A stretch of 64,000 nt of DNA from Anaerolineaceae bacterium UBA6105 (GCA_002423495.1 DIWN01000041.1:4530-68529), one strand, 5' to 3'. Counted from the first letter of the stretch, positions 54,331 to 63,710 are shown. Program-made: numbers and translations. Notes: generated from the letters alone by a model not told the origin.

Positions 54331-54468
54331 AACAACCTCTTGTTAGATTTCCATTCAATGAAGGTATTTTACCCTCCCGCGCATCCACAGGGAGTAAATA
54401 AGGGACATCTTACTGAGATTGAGGATTGTTTCAACCGCCCGGGTCACATCATTTTAGCCTTAAAAGAT

Positions 54469-54491
54469 CAGGCGGGCTTTCAGCCCGCCTG
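54469..54491 (-). terminator. Hairpin after the M42 operon
   Basis: CAGGCGGGCT (54469-54478) and AGCCCGCCTG (54482-54491) form a perfect 10-bp stem with a 3-nt loop. Reading in the minus direction, ATCTTTTAA follows. It lies just after the stop of the last gene of the 59757-54506 operon. Confidence 0.75.
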
Positions 54492-54505
54492 ATGATCTTC
54501 CGTGA

Positions 54506-54811
54506 TTATTTCTCTGCCCGTTTGTGGATCAGTATCTCGCGGTAGACAGCCACCAGTACGATCAAAACCATCACTCCCCCAAGAATCGCAATCCCGTTTA
54601 TGTTTACCACGGGCGATGTTATCGGTTCTTCGCCGATTGGGGTCGCCTCGGGCGTCCCTGTAGCCAGTGTTGCGGTCAAAGTCAGGTCGGGATGGATCTT
54701 GACCGGGTCGACAAAAATGACTAATGCCAGCAAGCTGATCACCAGAATGCCAAGTAAAATCAGCACAATCGACATACTGCTGCTCTTTTTTGATCCCTGG
54801 TCCACACTCAT
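54506..54811 (-). CDS. Small two-helix membrane protein
   Basis: The 101-aa product has an N-terminal helix (about 12-32, SIVLILLGILVISLLALVIF), a short Thr/Pro-rich outer loop and a second helix (about 68-90). It overlaps the upstream binding-protein gene as ATGA and ends the operon. Not recognised as a known family; position suggests an accessory membrane component. Confidence 0.75.
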   Translation of the reverse strand: MSVDQGSKKSSSMSIVLILLGILVISLLALVIFVDPVKIHPDLTLTATLATGTPEATPIGEEPITSPVVNINGIAILGGVMVLIVLVAVYREILIHKRAEK

Positions 54812-56142
54812 TTGACACTCTCCACAGCCTGTTTGGCTGTTTCAACGACGTCGGCATTGTCCCGCAAAATCAACAAGGTGGCATTGCGCAGAATTGGCCC
54901 GATGTTATTCAAGATCGCATCGGAGGGATAGAGAATTGCCCCATCAGCCATTTCCTCCAGGGCTGATTTAAGCGAGACTTCCTCCCAGCTACGGAGCGCG
55001 GAAGGGCGGGGGGGAATCGCTTTGAGGGATTCACTCCACTCTGCCAAAAATTCCGTCTCAGAAAGGTACGCAATCAAGTCCAGCGCGAGTTCCTGCCGCT
55101 GAGCTTCCTGGCTACCCAGAGCCCATACCCAGGCATCTGTCAGGGTGATGTCTGGTGAGGTAAAAGCCGGATCCGGCGCTTCAGTGGTTATTTCCCTCCC
55201 CCGCAGCACAACGTCCACCGGCAGGAAAGCCGTGGTGACACTACGGTTACTAAAGGCCTGCCAAACCTGCTCAGAATTTTGCATAGTGACTGACTGGTCA
55301 CTAAAATGAAGCGCGTTCAAACCGTCTTTCAAAGTTTGCAAAGCTGTAGTAAGTGGGGCTTCTTGCAGAATTGTCACACCCTGCTCGTTTTGCACCTGCC
55401 CACCCAGGCTCATGTAGAGCAGCAATAAAAAGGTTCCCCTGGGATCATCACCGGCAAAACCAAAATAGCCATAATTTGATTTGGTATCCACCCAATCGTT
55501 GCTGGGAACTAACTGGCTAAGGCTTTCGTACACCAAACCCATTGGGACACCTTTAAAGGGCACCGCCACAACCTCTCCCTGGACCATCCCGGCATCTCTG
55601 CCAAAGTTGTACCAGTCGAGATCACTCATCACCGTCTGCAGACCCTCATTCCAGAAGACAACCTCATCCTGGAAAGCCCTTAGGAGTTGCTCCCGCGAAA
55701 GTGCGACTACATCCGGAGAGGAATCCGGCGCGGCTGCATGGGTTGTGCGCAGCGCGTCCAGGAGGCCCCCAACACCCGAGACTGCTTTAATGCGAGCTTC
55801 AATTACAATGCTGTTCTCGGACGCAAACTCATCCAGTCGGGCTTTGAGAATGACAGCCGACTCAGTCTCCGCGTTGGGATCCAAGTCAGGAGGGAGCCAG
55901 AGGATCAACTTCTCCGGGGGAGGCGCTGGTGTGGGGGTCTGTTCACCCACCACTTCGGTCGCTTCTTCTGTGACACTGGTGGGCACTGGAATATTGGTCT
56001 GCTCAGGAGTGACAGTTGAGGCTTGCTGCCAGGGAATCTCCCAACCATCAGGCAGCAACTCACATCCCGTCAACCCTAAAAGGGCGGCGACAATCAGCAC
56101 CATCACTATAATTTTGATTTTTTTCACTCTATTAGCCATCAA
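54808..56142 (-). CDS. Extracellular solute-binding lipoprotein (SBP family 1-like)
   Basis: The 444-aa lipoprotein has a lipobox LTGC near residue 27, a Thr/Pro-rich linker to about 78, and a family-1 binding-protein fold (LILWLPPDLDPNAETESAV; VALSREQLLRAF; VAVPFKGVPMGLVYESL). Such proteins usually serve sugar or polyol importers, but no permease or ATPase is adjacent. It is 29 nt behind the first M42 peptidase and overlaps the next small membrane gene by ATGA. Confidence 0.88.
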   Translation of the reverse strand: MMANRVKKIKIIVMVLIVAALLGLTGCELLPDGWEIPWQQASTVTPEQTNIPVPTSVTEEATEVVGEQTPTPAPPPEKLILWLPPDLDPNAETESAVILKARLDEFASENSIVIEARIKAVSGVGGLLDALRTTHAAAPDSSPDVVALSREQLLRAFQDEVVFWNEGLQTVMSDLDWYNFGRDAGMVQGEVVAVPFKGVPMGLVYESLSQLVPSNDWVDTKSNYGYFGFAGDDPRGTFLLLLYMSLGGQVQNEQGVTILQEAPLTTALQTLKDGLNALHFSDQSVTMQNSEQVWQAFSNRSVTTAFLPVDVVLRGREITTEAPDPAFTSPDITLTDAWVWALGSQEAQRQELALDLIAYLSETEFLAEWSESLKAIPPRPSALRSWEEVSLKSALEEMADGAILYPSDAILNNIGPILRNATLLILRDNADVVETAKQAVESVK

Positions 56143-56171
56143 TGCAATTGTAAAGCATCTTGCCAGAGAGG

Positions 56172-57188
56172 TTATCCCAAGCTTACCGGCTTGCCGAGCA
56201 GCCCGACCAACAGTTTGACCGAATTTTCCACATCGTCCCGGTCAACCATTTCAGAGGGGCTGTGGATATAGCGGCAAGGGATCGAAAGGCATCCAGCCGG
56301 CACACCAGCACGCGTGCGCTGCATGGCTGCGCCATCTGTGCCGCCTGCTTCAAGCACTTCCATCTGGTAGGGCAGTTTTTGCGCTTTGGCTTCAGCAACC
56401 ATCCAATTCACCACGCGCGGATCGGCAATGAAGGAGGAATCCCGGACCTTGATCGCGGGGCCATTCCCAAGCGCGACTTCCATCTTGACACCCAGGGGGG
56501 TATCCCCCGTGCGGGTCACGTCCACTGCCAGCCCAAGCTCTGGGTCCACGCCATAAGCCGCGGTGATTGCGCCGCGAAGGCCAACCTCTTCCTGGACGCT
56601 GAAGACAAAATAGAGCTCGTTTGCGCCTGGCTTGACCTCTTTCAAGGCTTCCATCGCAATCGTTGCAGCCACGCGGTCATCCATAGACTTGGCTACCAGG
56701 CGCTTTCCCAGGTCCAGGAATGGACGCTCAAAGCCACAAACATCACCCACGCCGATCTTGCTATCTTCCTTGGACGTTGCGCCAGTGTCGATAAAATATT
56801 TCATCAGGGTGGGGTGCTCGTCTTTTTCCAATCGTTCCATCCCAATCACGCCCTGGGTGCCGTTCATGAATAAAACCCTACCGCCCAGGCATGTCATAGG
56901 GTTAATGCCGCCGATCGGCATAAAGCGGGCAAAGCCGTTATCGTCCACATGCGTGACCATCAAACCAATTTCGTCAATATGCGCTGAAATCATGATCCGC
57001 TTGCCGCCTTCTTTCAAAACGCCTTTGCGGGCAATCAAGTTCCCAAGCGCATCCGTATAGATTTCATCGGCGTGTCCCTGGATTTCTGCTTTGATCTTTT
57101 CGCGGATCACGTGTTCAGAGCCGGAAGGTCCAGGCGTCTCGACCAGAGTTTGTAGAATAGTCCATAATGAATTATTTTTCTTTGCCAT
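56172..57188 (-). CDS. M42-family aminopeptidase (third of tandem set)
   Basis: The 338-aa protein belongs to the tetrahedral (TET) cobalt/zinc aminopeptidases, large cytoplasmic oligomers that trim peptides. Metal and catalytic motifs are all present: SAHIDEIGLMV, KSMDDRVAA, QEEVGLRGA, LAVDVTRTGDTP and CRYIHSPSEM. It overlaps the preceding paralogue by 17 nt. It is shorter than its neighbours by about 20-30 residues, mainly at the N-terminus. Confidence 0.93.
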   Translation of the reverse strand: MAKKNNSLWTILQTLVETPGPSGSEHVIREKIKAEIQGHADEIYTDALGNLIARKGVLKEGGKRIMISAHIDEIGLMVTHVDDNGFARFMPIGGINPMTCLGGRVLFMNGTQGVIGMERLEKDEHPTLMKYFIDTGATSKEDSKIGVGDVCGFERPFLDLGKRLVAKSMDDRVAATIAMEALKEVKPGANELYFVFSVQEEVGLRGAITAAYGVDPELGLAVDVTRTGDTPLGVKMEVALGNGPAIKVRDSSFIADPRVVNWMVAEAKAQKLPYQMEVLEAGGTDGAAMQRTRAGVPAGCLSIPCRYIHSPSEMVDRDDVENSVKLLVGLLGKPVSLG

Positions 57189-58281
57189 TACTTTTCTCCT
57201 GACGATTTAGGATGCTTCTATCAAGGCGTTTTAAGGCCGTGTGAATCAGTTTCAAGGTGTTGAGCTCATCTTCAATGCGGATCAGACCCGCTGCTGAATG
57301 CAGATAGCGCTGTGGGACCGAGACCGAGACGCTCGGCACACCCGCGCGGGTTTTGTGGATTTCGCCGGCATCGGTTCCCCCCATACCGGGCTGACGGAAC
57401 TGCCAGGGGATTTTTTCGGCTTCAGCCGACTCAGTCAGCCATTTTATCAAGCGCTGATCGCCGATGGTGCCGCGATCCATGATGTAGATTGCCGGCCCGT
57501 CTCCCAGCCTGGTGTTGTGGCTGGTGTTTGGCAGGCCATCGTAATGGGGCAGATCGTTGGCAGGGGTTGAATCCATGGCTATGCCGATTTCCGGATCAAA
57601 ACCGTAAGCAGCGGTTTTTGCGCCGCGCAGGCCAAGCTCCTCCTGCACGGTGAAAGCCGCCAGCAGGTCAACATTTTCGGGAGCTTGTTTGACCAGTTGG
57701 ATGAGGTTGAAGACTCCCAGCCTGTCATCCAGCGCCTTGGAGCGGATGCTCGGACCCAAGACTGCCAGTTTCGTCGCAAAGGTGGCTCTGTCGCCCACTT
57801 TGACCTTGGAGTCTCCTCCCGGTCCAACATCAATGCGCAGCTGGTCCACTTTGAGCACCTGCTTGCGTTCTTCGGGTGTGGTCAGGTGGATTGCTTTGGC
57901 GCCGATCACGCCCGGAACATGGTCCCGACCGATGATCACCGGCTTGCCCACTAACTGGCGTGGGTCAACCCCACCGATGACGCGAAACTCGAAAACGCCA
58001 TCGCCTTCATCTTTGACGATCATGAAGCCAACTTCGTCCATATGGGCAGCGATCATGACCCTGACGCGATCTTTGCCGGTGCCCTCGCGCCGCACCAACA
58101 CATTGCCCATCGCGTCAACTTTGGTGAAGTCAGCGAAATCGCGCAATTCTTCAAGAACGATCGCGCGCACTTCCTGCTCATCACCCGAAACACTCACAGC
58201 GTTGCAAAGGCGCGTCAGCAGATCTAATTCTTTTTTACCCAGGCGGGGATTAAACTTGGTGGAAACTTCAGTTTTTGCCAT
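57172..58281 (-). CDS. M42-family aminopeptidase (second of tandem set)
   Basis: The 369-aa paralogue has motifs AAHMDEVGFMI, KALDDRLGV, QEELGLRGA, IAMDSTPAND and QRYLHSAAG, so all expected ligands are kept. It has a longer N-terminal segment and a charged C-terminal tail. It starts 6 nt after the first paralogue and overlaps the third. The clear sequence divergence between the three copies argues for different peptide specificities rather than recent duplication. Confidence 0.93.
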   Translation of the reverse strand: MAKTEVSTKFNPRLGKKELDLLTRLCNAVSVSGDEQEVRAIVLEELRDFADFTKVDAMGNVLVRREGTGKDRVRVMIAAHMDEVGFMIVKDEGDGVFEFRVIGGVDPRQLVGKPVIIGRDHVPGVIGAKAIHLTTPEERKQVLKVDQLRIDVGPGGDSKVKVGDRATFATKLAVLGPSIRSKALDDRLGVFNLIQLVKQAPENVDLLAAFTVQEELGLRGAKTAAYGFDPEIGIAMDSTPANDLPHYDGLPNTSHNTRLGDGPAIYIMDRGTIGDQRLIKWLTESAEAEKIPWQFRQPGMGGTDAGEIHKTRAGVPSVSVSVPQRYLHSAAGLIRIEDELNTLKLIHTALKRLDRSILNRQEKSNGKEK

Positions 58282-58287
58282 CTTGTT

Positions 58288-59361
58288 TTACTCCCAGATC
58301 ACAGTTTTCATGAAATCGAGCGGAAGATTGGCAATAAACTCAGCCATCAACCTTCCAGCGCGTCGGACATCTTTCAGCGAAACAACCTCAACCGGAGTGT
58401 GCATGTAGCGTAGTGGAATGCCCAGCTCAACCACGGGTATGCCAGCCTCTGCCACCTGAACACTCCAGGCATCGGTGCCCGAACCGGTTGGCGCCAGGTC
58501 CTTTGCCACGTTGATCTCGTATTCTTCAGCGGTTTCGAGCATGGCTTTGTGCAAAGCCGGATGGTTGCAGGAGCCCCAGGTGAGGGGGGTTACCTTGCCC
58601 ATCTCGAAGTTGCCAATGCCTGCTCCGCCGGGTGCCTTGGCAAAGGTGACGTCAATCACGATCGCGAAATCCGGTTTGATGGCGAAGGCGTCCGCCTGGG
58701 CGCCAATTGCGCCGACTTCCTCCTGCGAGGTCGCCACAGCCATCACATCCCAAAGGTGCTTGCGCTTGGAAAGCATCTCGAGCGCGACTGTGACCGCCGC
58801 CACAGAGGCGCGATTATCGAGCGTGTGACCACTGATGGTGTCACTGCAAAGCTCCATCGGCTCCGTCGCGAAGGAAATGACATCTCCGACACGTACCAAC
58901 TTTTTGACTTCGTCCGGCAAAAGACCGGTGTCAACCAGCAAATATTTCTGCGGCAGGGGTCCGGATTTGCCATCTTTTGGCAGCAAAGCTGCCGGCGGCA
59001 TGACTACCATGGCTGGCAGATCCCGGGCAACATCCGAGTTGGTCGCGTGCACGGTCACCATCTGGCCGGGCAGGATGCGCGGATCAACCCCGCCAACCTG
59101 CATAAAGCGCAAAAAGCCGTCATCGATGCCGGTCACCATCAAACCAATCGCGTCCATGTGCGCCGCAATCATCACGCTGGGTCGGGGCTGCGTGCCTTCT
59201 CCGCGTTTGATTGCCTGCAGGCTGCCAAGATTGTTGACGCGGATTTCGTCGGCGAGCGGCTGCCAGGCAGCCCGAATGATCTCGCGGATTGGGGCTTCGT
59301 AACCGCTCAGACCCGGCGCGGAGATCATTTCCTTTATGTGTTGTTTCAGATCAAGTTTCAT
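58288..59361 (-). CDS. M42-family aminopeptidase (first of tandem set)
   Basis: The 357-aa paralogue has motifs AAHMDAIGLMV, HTLDNRASV, QEEVGAIGA, IVIDVTFAKA and LRYMHTPVEVV. Compared with its neighbours the usual Glu after HxD is Ala and the second Asp of DDR is Asn, changes seen in one branch of the family. It lies 9 nt after the small TM gene. Confidence 0.92.
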   Translation of the reverse strand: MKLDLKQHIKEMISAPGLSGYEAPIREIIRAAWQPLADEIRVNNLGSLQAIKRGEGTQPRPSVMIAAHMDAIGLMVTGIDDGFLRFMQVGGVDPRILPGQMVTVHATNSDVARDLPAMVVMPPAALLPKDGKSGPLPQKYLLVDTGLLPDEVKKLVRVGDVISFATEPMELCSDTISGHTLDNRASVAAVTVALEMLSKRKHLWDVMAVATSQEEVGAIGAQADAFAIKPDFAIVIDVTFAKAPGGAGIGNFEMGKVTPLTWGSCNHPALHKAMLETAEEYEINVAKDLAPTGSGTDAWSVQVAEAGIPVVELGIPLRYMHTPVEVVSLKDVRRAGRLMAEFIANLPLDFMKTVIWE

Positions 59362-59370
59362 AAGCCTCTC

Positions 59371-59757
59371 TCATGGTTCAGGCGTAGGGTCAACCAAAGT
59401 CTCGGTTGGGGTTTCTGTAGGTGTTTCTGTCGGTTCAGGTACCGGGGTGTCCGTTGGGAGCGGTGTTTCCGTGGGGGTGGCAGTGTTTGTTGGAGTCCAG
59501 GTGGGGGTGCCGGTTGCCGTAGGGGGCAGCGTGTTCGTGATTGTGGGGGTGATGCTGGCTGTGCGCGTGAGGTAAGGGGTCAGCGTAACGCTGGGGATGA
59601 GCGTGACCGTGCTGGTAAGCGTCGGCGTAGCAGTTGGCTGCATGGGACCGCGGTTAAGGCGCAGCAAGATGACCCCCAGCAGGTAGCAGGGAATCGTAAT
59701 GAGAATAATCAGCGTCAGCATATAACGCGTGCGCGTGCGATTAGAGATTTCGTCCAC
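59371..59757 (-). CDS. Membrane-anchored Thr/Pro-rich protein
   Basis: The 128-aa product has a short cytoplasmic N-terminus, one helix (about 12-34) and an outer tail of some 90 residues made almost only of Thr, Pro, Ser and Glu in repeats such as TPTNTAT and [10 protein letters not shown]. Such tails behave as extended wall-spanning stalks. It heads the operon of three M42 peptidases. No domain follows the stalk, so its role is unknown. The low-complexity tail makes alignment uninformative. Confidence 0.75.
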   Translation of the reverse strand: MDEISNRTRTRYMLTLIILITIPCYLLGVILLRLNRGPMQPTATPTLTSTVTLIPSVTLTPYLTRTASITPTITNTLPPTATGTPTWTPTNTATPTETPLPTDTPVPEPTETPTETPTETLVDPTPEP

Positions 59758-59848
59758 CAGTGCTCCGCATGCAGTTCATCTTATCACCGGCAGCAATAAC
59801 CGGCAAATTTATCCAATTATAGCCTACCCGTGTGACTCTCAAGGCTAT

Positions 59849-61270
59849 CTAAGCAAGGTCGAATATTTTCCCCGGGTTCAGGATGTTGTTGGGGTCGAGG
59901 GCTTTTTTGAGCGTGCGCATCAATTCCAGCTCATGAGGATCGACAACCTCCTGGAAGTAGGCTTTGCGTTTGATGCCGATGCCGTGTTCGCCGCTCAGTT
60001 TGCCGCCAAGCGACATCACCACCGCGTACAAACGCCTGACAACCTTATCCTCCAGGTCGTACCATTGATCCAGCGGCATCTCGGGCGGTTTGATCAGGGT
60101 GGTATGCAGATTGCCGTCGCCGGCATGCCCGTAGGAAGGCATGGAGAGCTCAAACTCAGCCGCGATTTTCGCGATTTCCTCAGTCAGTGCAGGGATCTGC
60201 GCGATTGGCACCACGATGTCTTCCAGGCTTTGGTGGGGCGAATAGACCTTGAAGGCTTCGGCGATGTTGCGCCGGACTGCCCAAACCCGTTCCTGGGTGG
60301 TGTAATTATCTGCCACGTAGACTTCGATCGCCTTATTTTCCATACACAGGTCGCCGATCATTTCCGCCTCGCCGTCCACCTGGTCTTGCGTGGTGCCATC
60401 GACCTCGATCAGCAGCATCGAGCCGCAACTTTCATAGTCGAGATGTTCGTTCAGATACTTGCAGGAAGTTTCCACTGCGAGACGATCCATGAACTCAATC
60501 GAGGTCGGCACAATCCCGAGTTTGCTGACGATCATCGGCACGATCTCGATCGCGCTTTGCACGTCGGAGAACAACACCAACAAATCTGTCTTGGCTTTTG
60601 GCAGGGGCGTGAGTTTGATGGTTGCGCTGGTCACGATCCCCAGCGTGCCTTCCGAGCCGATATAGAGGCGCTTGAGGTCGTAACCCGACACGTCCTTGAC
60701 GATCTTTCCGCCAATTTTAAGGATGTCGCCAGCCGGCGTTACCACTTCCATGCCGGTGATATAGCGTTCTGTTACGCCATATTTTATCGCTTTGCCGCCG
60801 CCGGCATTTTCAGCGATGTTCCCGCCGATCTGGCAGGACTCGAGGCTCATCGGATAGCCGGCGAAGAACAGCCCGTCATCCGCCACGATGGCGTTGATCT
60901 CGTTGGTCACAATGCCCGACTGCACTTCAATCATCATGTTTTGCAGGTCAACATCGAGCACCTTGTTCATTTTTTCGAAAGCCATCAGGATTCCGCCGTG
61001 CAGCGGGATTGCTCCGCCGGAAAGCCCTGAGCCCGCTCCACGCGGAGTGACCGGGATGAGGTGCACGTTCGCCAGCTTCATGATTTCCGCCACCTGCTGC
61101 GTAGTGGTGGGGGTCACGATCACTTCCGGCATCCCCGAAAATTGATCCTTGGGAGTTTCATCGTGGGAATAAGCTTCAAGCTTTTCCTCGTCCAAAATGA
61201 CGTTCGCCGCACCCACGATCTGCGCGAGCTTGGTAACAATTTCAGGCGTAATGGGGTTGTAGTTGGTCAT
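59849..61270 (-). CDS. FAD-linked 2-hydroxyacid dehydrogenase (GlcD type)
   Basis: The 473-aa flavoprotein has the PCMH/VAO FAD-binding fold (VIVTPTTTQQVAEIMKLAN; TPRGAGSGLSGGAIP; GGNIAENAGG) and the FAD-oxidase C-terminal domain with SYGHAGDGNLHT and GEHGIGIKRK. Family members oxidise D-lactate or glycolate. It follows etfA with an ATGA overlap, so the electrons most likely pass to the ETF encoded beside it, as in ETF-linked lactate dehydrogenases of anaerobes. Confidence 0.92.
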   Translation of the reverse strand: MTNYNPITPEIVTKLAQIVGAANVILDEEKLEAYSHDETPKDQFSGMPEVIVTPTTTQQVAEIMKLANVHLIPVTPRGAGSGLSGGAIPLHGGILMAFEKMNKVLDVDLQNMMIEVQSGIVTNEINAIVADDGLFFAGYPMSLESCQIGGNIAENAGGGKAIKYGVTERYITGMEVVTPAGDILKIGGKIVKDVSGYDLKRLYIGSEGTLGIVTSATIKLTPLPKAKTDLLVLFSDVQSAIEIVPMIVSKLGIVPTSIEFMDRLAVETSCKYLNEHLDYESCGSMLLIEVDGTTQDQVDGEAEMIGDLCMENKAIEVYVADNYTTQERVWAVRRNIAEAFKVYSPHQSLEDIVVPIAQIPALTEEIAKIAAEFELSMPSYGHAGDGNLHTTLIKPPEMPLDQWYDLEDKVVRRLYAVVMSLGGKLSGEHGIGIKRKAYFQEVVDPHELELMRTLKKALDPNNILNPGKIFDLA

Positions 61271-62271
61271 GACTTTCTCTCCTCAAGCCGGGAAATCAGT
61301 TCGGGCAGGATCTGGAAGGCATCCCCGACAATCCCAAAATCTGCCACCTGGAAGATAGCCGCATTTGGGTCGGTGTTGACAGCCACGATGGTCTCCGCGG
61401 TTTTCATGCCTGCCAAGTGCTGAATGGCACCCGATATGCCCAAAGCGATGTAGAGTTTTGGAAGCACGGTCTTGCCGCTCAGGCCAACCTGCTGCGGGTA
61501 TCGCGCCCAGCCGCGGTCGACCGCGTCGCGCGAGGCACCCACCTTTCCGCCCAACAAACTTGCCAGGTTGTGCAGGAGCTCAAAGTTATCGGCTTTTTTC
61601 ATACCCCGTCCGCCCGACACGATCACGTCACTGTCCTGCAGGTTGGATTCATCGGCGGCTTCTGCCTCGAAGGAAAGCAATTTCACTCTCTTATCCACCA
61701 GTTCAGGCTTCAGGGCTACCTGCTGGATCACTCCAGTGCGGGAAGGGTCTGCCGGCAGCGGTTGGGTGGAACGTGGTCTGACCGTCGCCATCTGGGGACG
61801 GTGCTTTGGGGTCTTGATGGTAGCCAGGATGTTGCCGCCGATCGCAGGGCGGGTTTGCAGCAGGTCACCAGTGGTGAGGTCTATCTGCAGGTCGGTGCAG
61901 TCTGCCGTCAGTCCGGTGTGCAGGCGCATGGCCACGTGCGGCATCAGGGTGCGACCGTTGTTGGTGGCAGCAGCCAGGATGATATTGGGCTTCATTTGCT
62001 GGACTAAATCGATCAGCACATTGCTGTAGGTCTCAACGATAAAGGCATCCAAAGCAGGATCCTGCACGCTGATCACCAGGTCTGCCCCGTGATGGATCAG
62101 GTTCGTCAGTTCCGCGTCGTCGACGTTCGCGCCAATCAAGATCGACACGAGCTGCTCACCGCAGGCATCTGCCAGGCTTCTGCCCCTTGCCAACAACTCG
62201 TAGGAAACAGACTTTAGCTTGCCATTGGCTGCTTCAGCGATGGTCCAGACGTTCGTATTCCTCTCACTCAT
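61267..62271 (-). CDS. etfA: Electron transfer flavoprotein alpha subunit
   Basis: The 334-aa subunit has an N-terminal nucleotide-binding-like half and the C-terminal FAD domain with the signature LYIALGISGAIQHLAGMK and VAVNTDPNAAIFQVADFG. It lacks an N-terminal ferredoxin-like Fe-S domain. It overlaps etfB upstream and glcD downstream by 4 nt each. Confidence 0.95.
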   Translation of the reverse strand: MSERNTNVWTIAEAANGKLKSVSYELLARGRSLADACGEQLVSILIGANVDDAELTNLIHHGADLVISVQDPALDAFIVETYSNVLIDLVQQMKPNIILAAATNNGRTLMPHVAMRLHTGLTADCTDLQIDLTTGDLLQTRPAIGGNILATIKTPKHRPQMATVRPRSTQPLPADPSRTGVIQQVALKPELVDKRVKLLSFEAEAADESNLQDSDVIVSGGRGMKKADNFELLHNLASLLGGKVGASRDAVDRGWARYPQQVGLSGKTVLPKLYIALGISGAIQHLAGMKTAETIVAVNTDPNAAIFQVADFGIVGDAFQILPELISRLEERKS

Positions 62272-63074
62272 ATCAGTTGCCTCTCTTCCAGGAAAGCGAT
62301 CAGAGCATCCACAGCCGCACTCACATCTTTATCTTCTTTGATCGTCACCATCTGACCATTCCTGGTCACCTTCGGCGACTTGGTGGAGACCACCCTGGTT
62401 GGCGAGCCTTTCAGCCCGAGATATTCCCGGTTGAGCCCAAGGTCTTCTGCTGTCAGCACCGGGATCTCAACGGTTTTTGCTTTTTTCTTACCACGCAAGG
62501 TGGGCAGGCGCGGATAACTTATCTCCTTCACCACCGTCAAAAGGCAGGGCAAGGGCAGTTGGAGGGTTTCGATGCCTTCTTCCACCGATCGTTCTACTGT
62601 GATTGTTTTTTGCTCCAGGTCCAGGTCGTTCACCTTCCGCACATAGGTTGCCAGGGGAATGTCTAAGCCAGAAGCGATATTGGGACCAACCTGGCCGGTA
62701 TCGCCATCCGTGGCACGTTCTCCCGCCAGGATCAGATCATAGTCCCCAATATGTTTAATAGCGTTAACCAAGGCGTAAGCGGTTGACCAGGTGTCCGCCC
62801 CGGCAAAAGCCCGGTCTGAGAGGATGTAGCCATCATCACAGCCCATCGCAATCGCTTCCTTCAGGGCTTTAACGGCGTTGAGCGGTCCCATCGTCAGAAC
62901 GGTCACCGTGGCGCCGAATTTTTCTTTGAGCATCAGGGCGGTTTCAATGGAATAAAGATCCAGGGGGTTCACAATGCTGACCACCCCATCCCGGACCATC
63001 GTGCCGGTTTCTGGATCCATTTTGACATTCCCCGTCTCGGGCACTTGTTTGATTGGAACAATAATTTTCAACAT
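62268..63074 (-). CDS. etfB: Electron transfer flavoprotein beta subunit
   Basis: The 268-aa subunit starts MLKIIVPIKQVPETGNV and carries the signature region LILAGERATDGDTGQVGPNIA and VRKVNDLDLEQ. It is first in the etfB-etfA-glcD operon, with TTAGGAG before the ATG. The GERATDGDTGQ type of loop is the one I associate with electron-bifurcating ETFs; this is suggestive only. Confidence 0.95.
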   Translation of the reverse strand: MLKIIVPIKQVPETGNVKMDPETGTMVRDGVVSIVNPLDLYSIETALMLKEKFGATVTVLTMGPLNAVKALKEAIAMGCDDGYILSDRAFAGADTWSTAYALVNAIKHIGDYDLILAGERATDGDTGQVGPNIASGLDIPLATYVRKVNDLDLEQKTITVERSVEEGIETLQLPLPCLLTVVKEISYPRLPTLRGKKKAKTVEIPVLTAEDLGLNREYLGLKGSPTRVVSTKSPKVTRNGQMVTIKEDKDVSAAVDALIAFLEERQLI

Positions 63075-63369
63075 GAACTCACTCCTAAGGAAGCTTTTCG
63101 CACAATCTGGCAGTTATTGTACTTCAAGAGGATTGATGGACGCGCGGTCGTATACCTGAGCAGTCATAAAAAAATAAGACTCGAAGAGGGAAGGGAATTG
63201 TGAGGTTCTATGGAAACAAAGGAGTTACCACATTTCCGGGTTCTTATCTGTTTTGAATCTTATAAGTAAGATTCTCAGATGAATAAACAATAAAACGAAA
63301 GATGCTATAATTTTCACATAATTCAGGGGTTTAATTCCAAACCCCCTTATCATATTCAAGGAGATCATC
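63075..63369. other. Intergenic region between divergent etfB and a small membrane gene
   Basis: I see no gene. On the plus strand a TATAAT lies at 63306-63311, followed by the hairpin GGGGTTT/AAACCCC (63326-63345) in the leader, then AAGGAG before the ATG at 63370. No clear -35 box is visible. Confidence 0.45.
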
Positions 63370-63699
63370 ATGAAAAAAAGAGTATTGCTTGTAATCAGTA
63401 TCATTGTCATCCTGATGGGCGTTATGGCGCTCATCCCCAGCATTGATCTGGGCGACGAACCCGCCTGGCACGCTGCTGTTAAGATCGTTGTCGGCTTGGT
63501 TGGTGTTTGGGTTTTCCTGCAGAAGACTGGTAAAACCAAGACCGCATTATTGGTGATCGGCATCTTCCTGGCAGGTATGGGCTTGATCGACGCGCTTGGT
63601 CTGCTAACCATGGGCACTGAACCGGTGTGGCATTCCATCGTAAAGATTGTGATCGGCGCGGTTGCCATTTATTTGGGCGCGACCAACCTCAAAGACTAA
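63370..63699 (+). CDS. Small membrane protein with repeated helices
   Basis: The 109-aa product has four hydrophobic segments. It is an internal duplication: residues about 22-55 (DLGDEPAWHAAVKIVVGLVG) and about 77-109 (MGTEPVWHSIVKIVIGAVAI) repeat the same E-P-x-W-H-x-x-V-K-I-V pattern. A strong AAGGAG site precedes the ATG. Family unknown. Confidence 0.75.
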   Translation: MKKRVLLVISIIVILMGVMALIPSIDLGDEPAWHAAVKIVVGLVGVWVFLQKTGKTKTALLVIGIFLAGMGLIDALGLLTMGTEPVWHSIVKIVIGAVAIYLGATNLKD

Positions 63700-63710
63700 G
63701 ACTCGATCAA

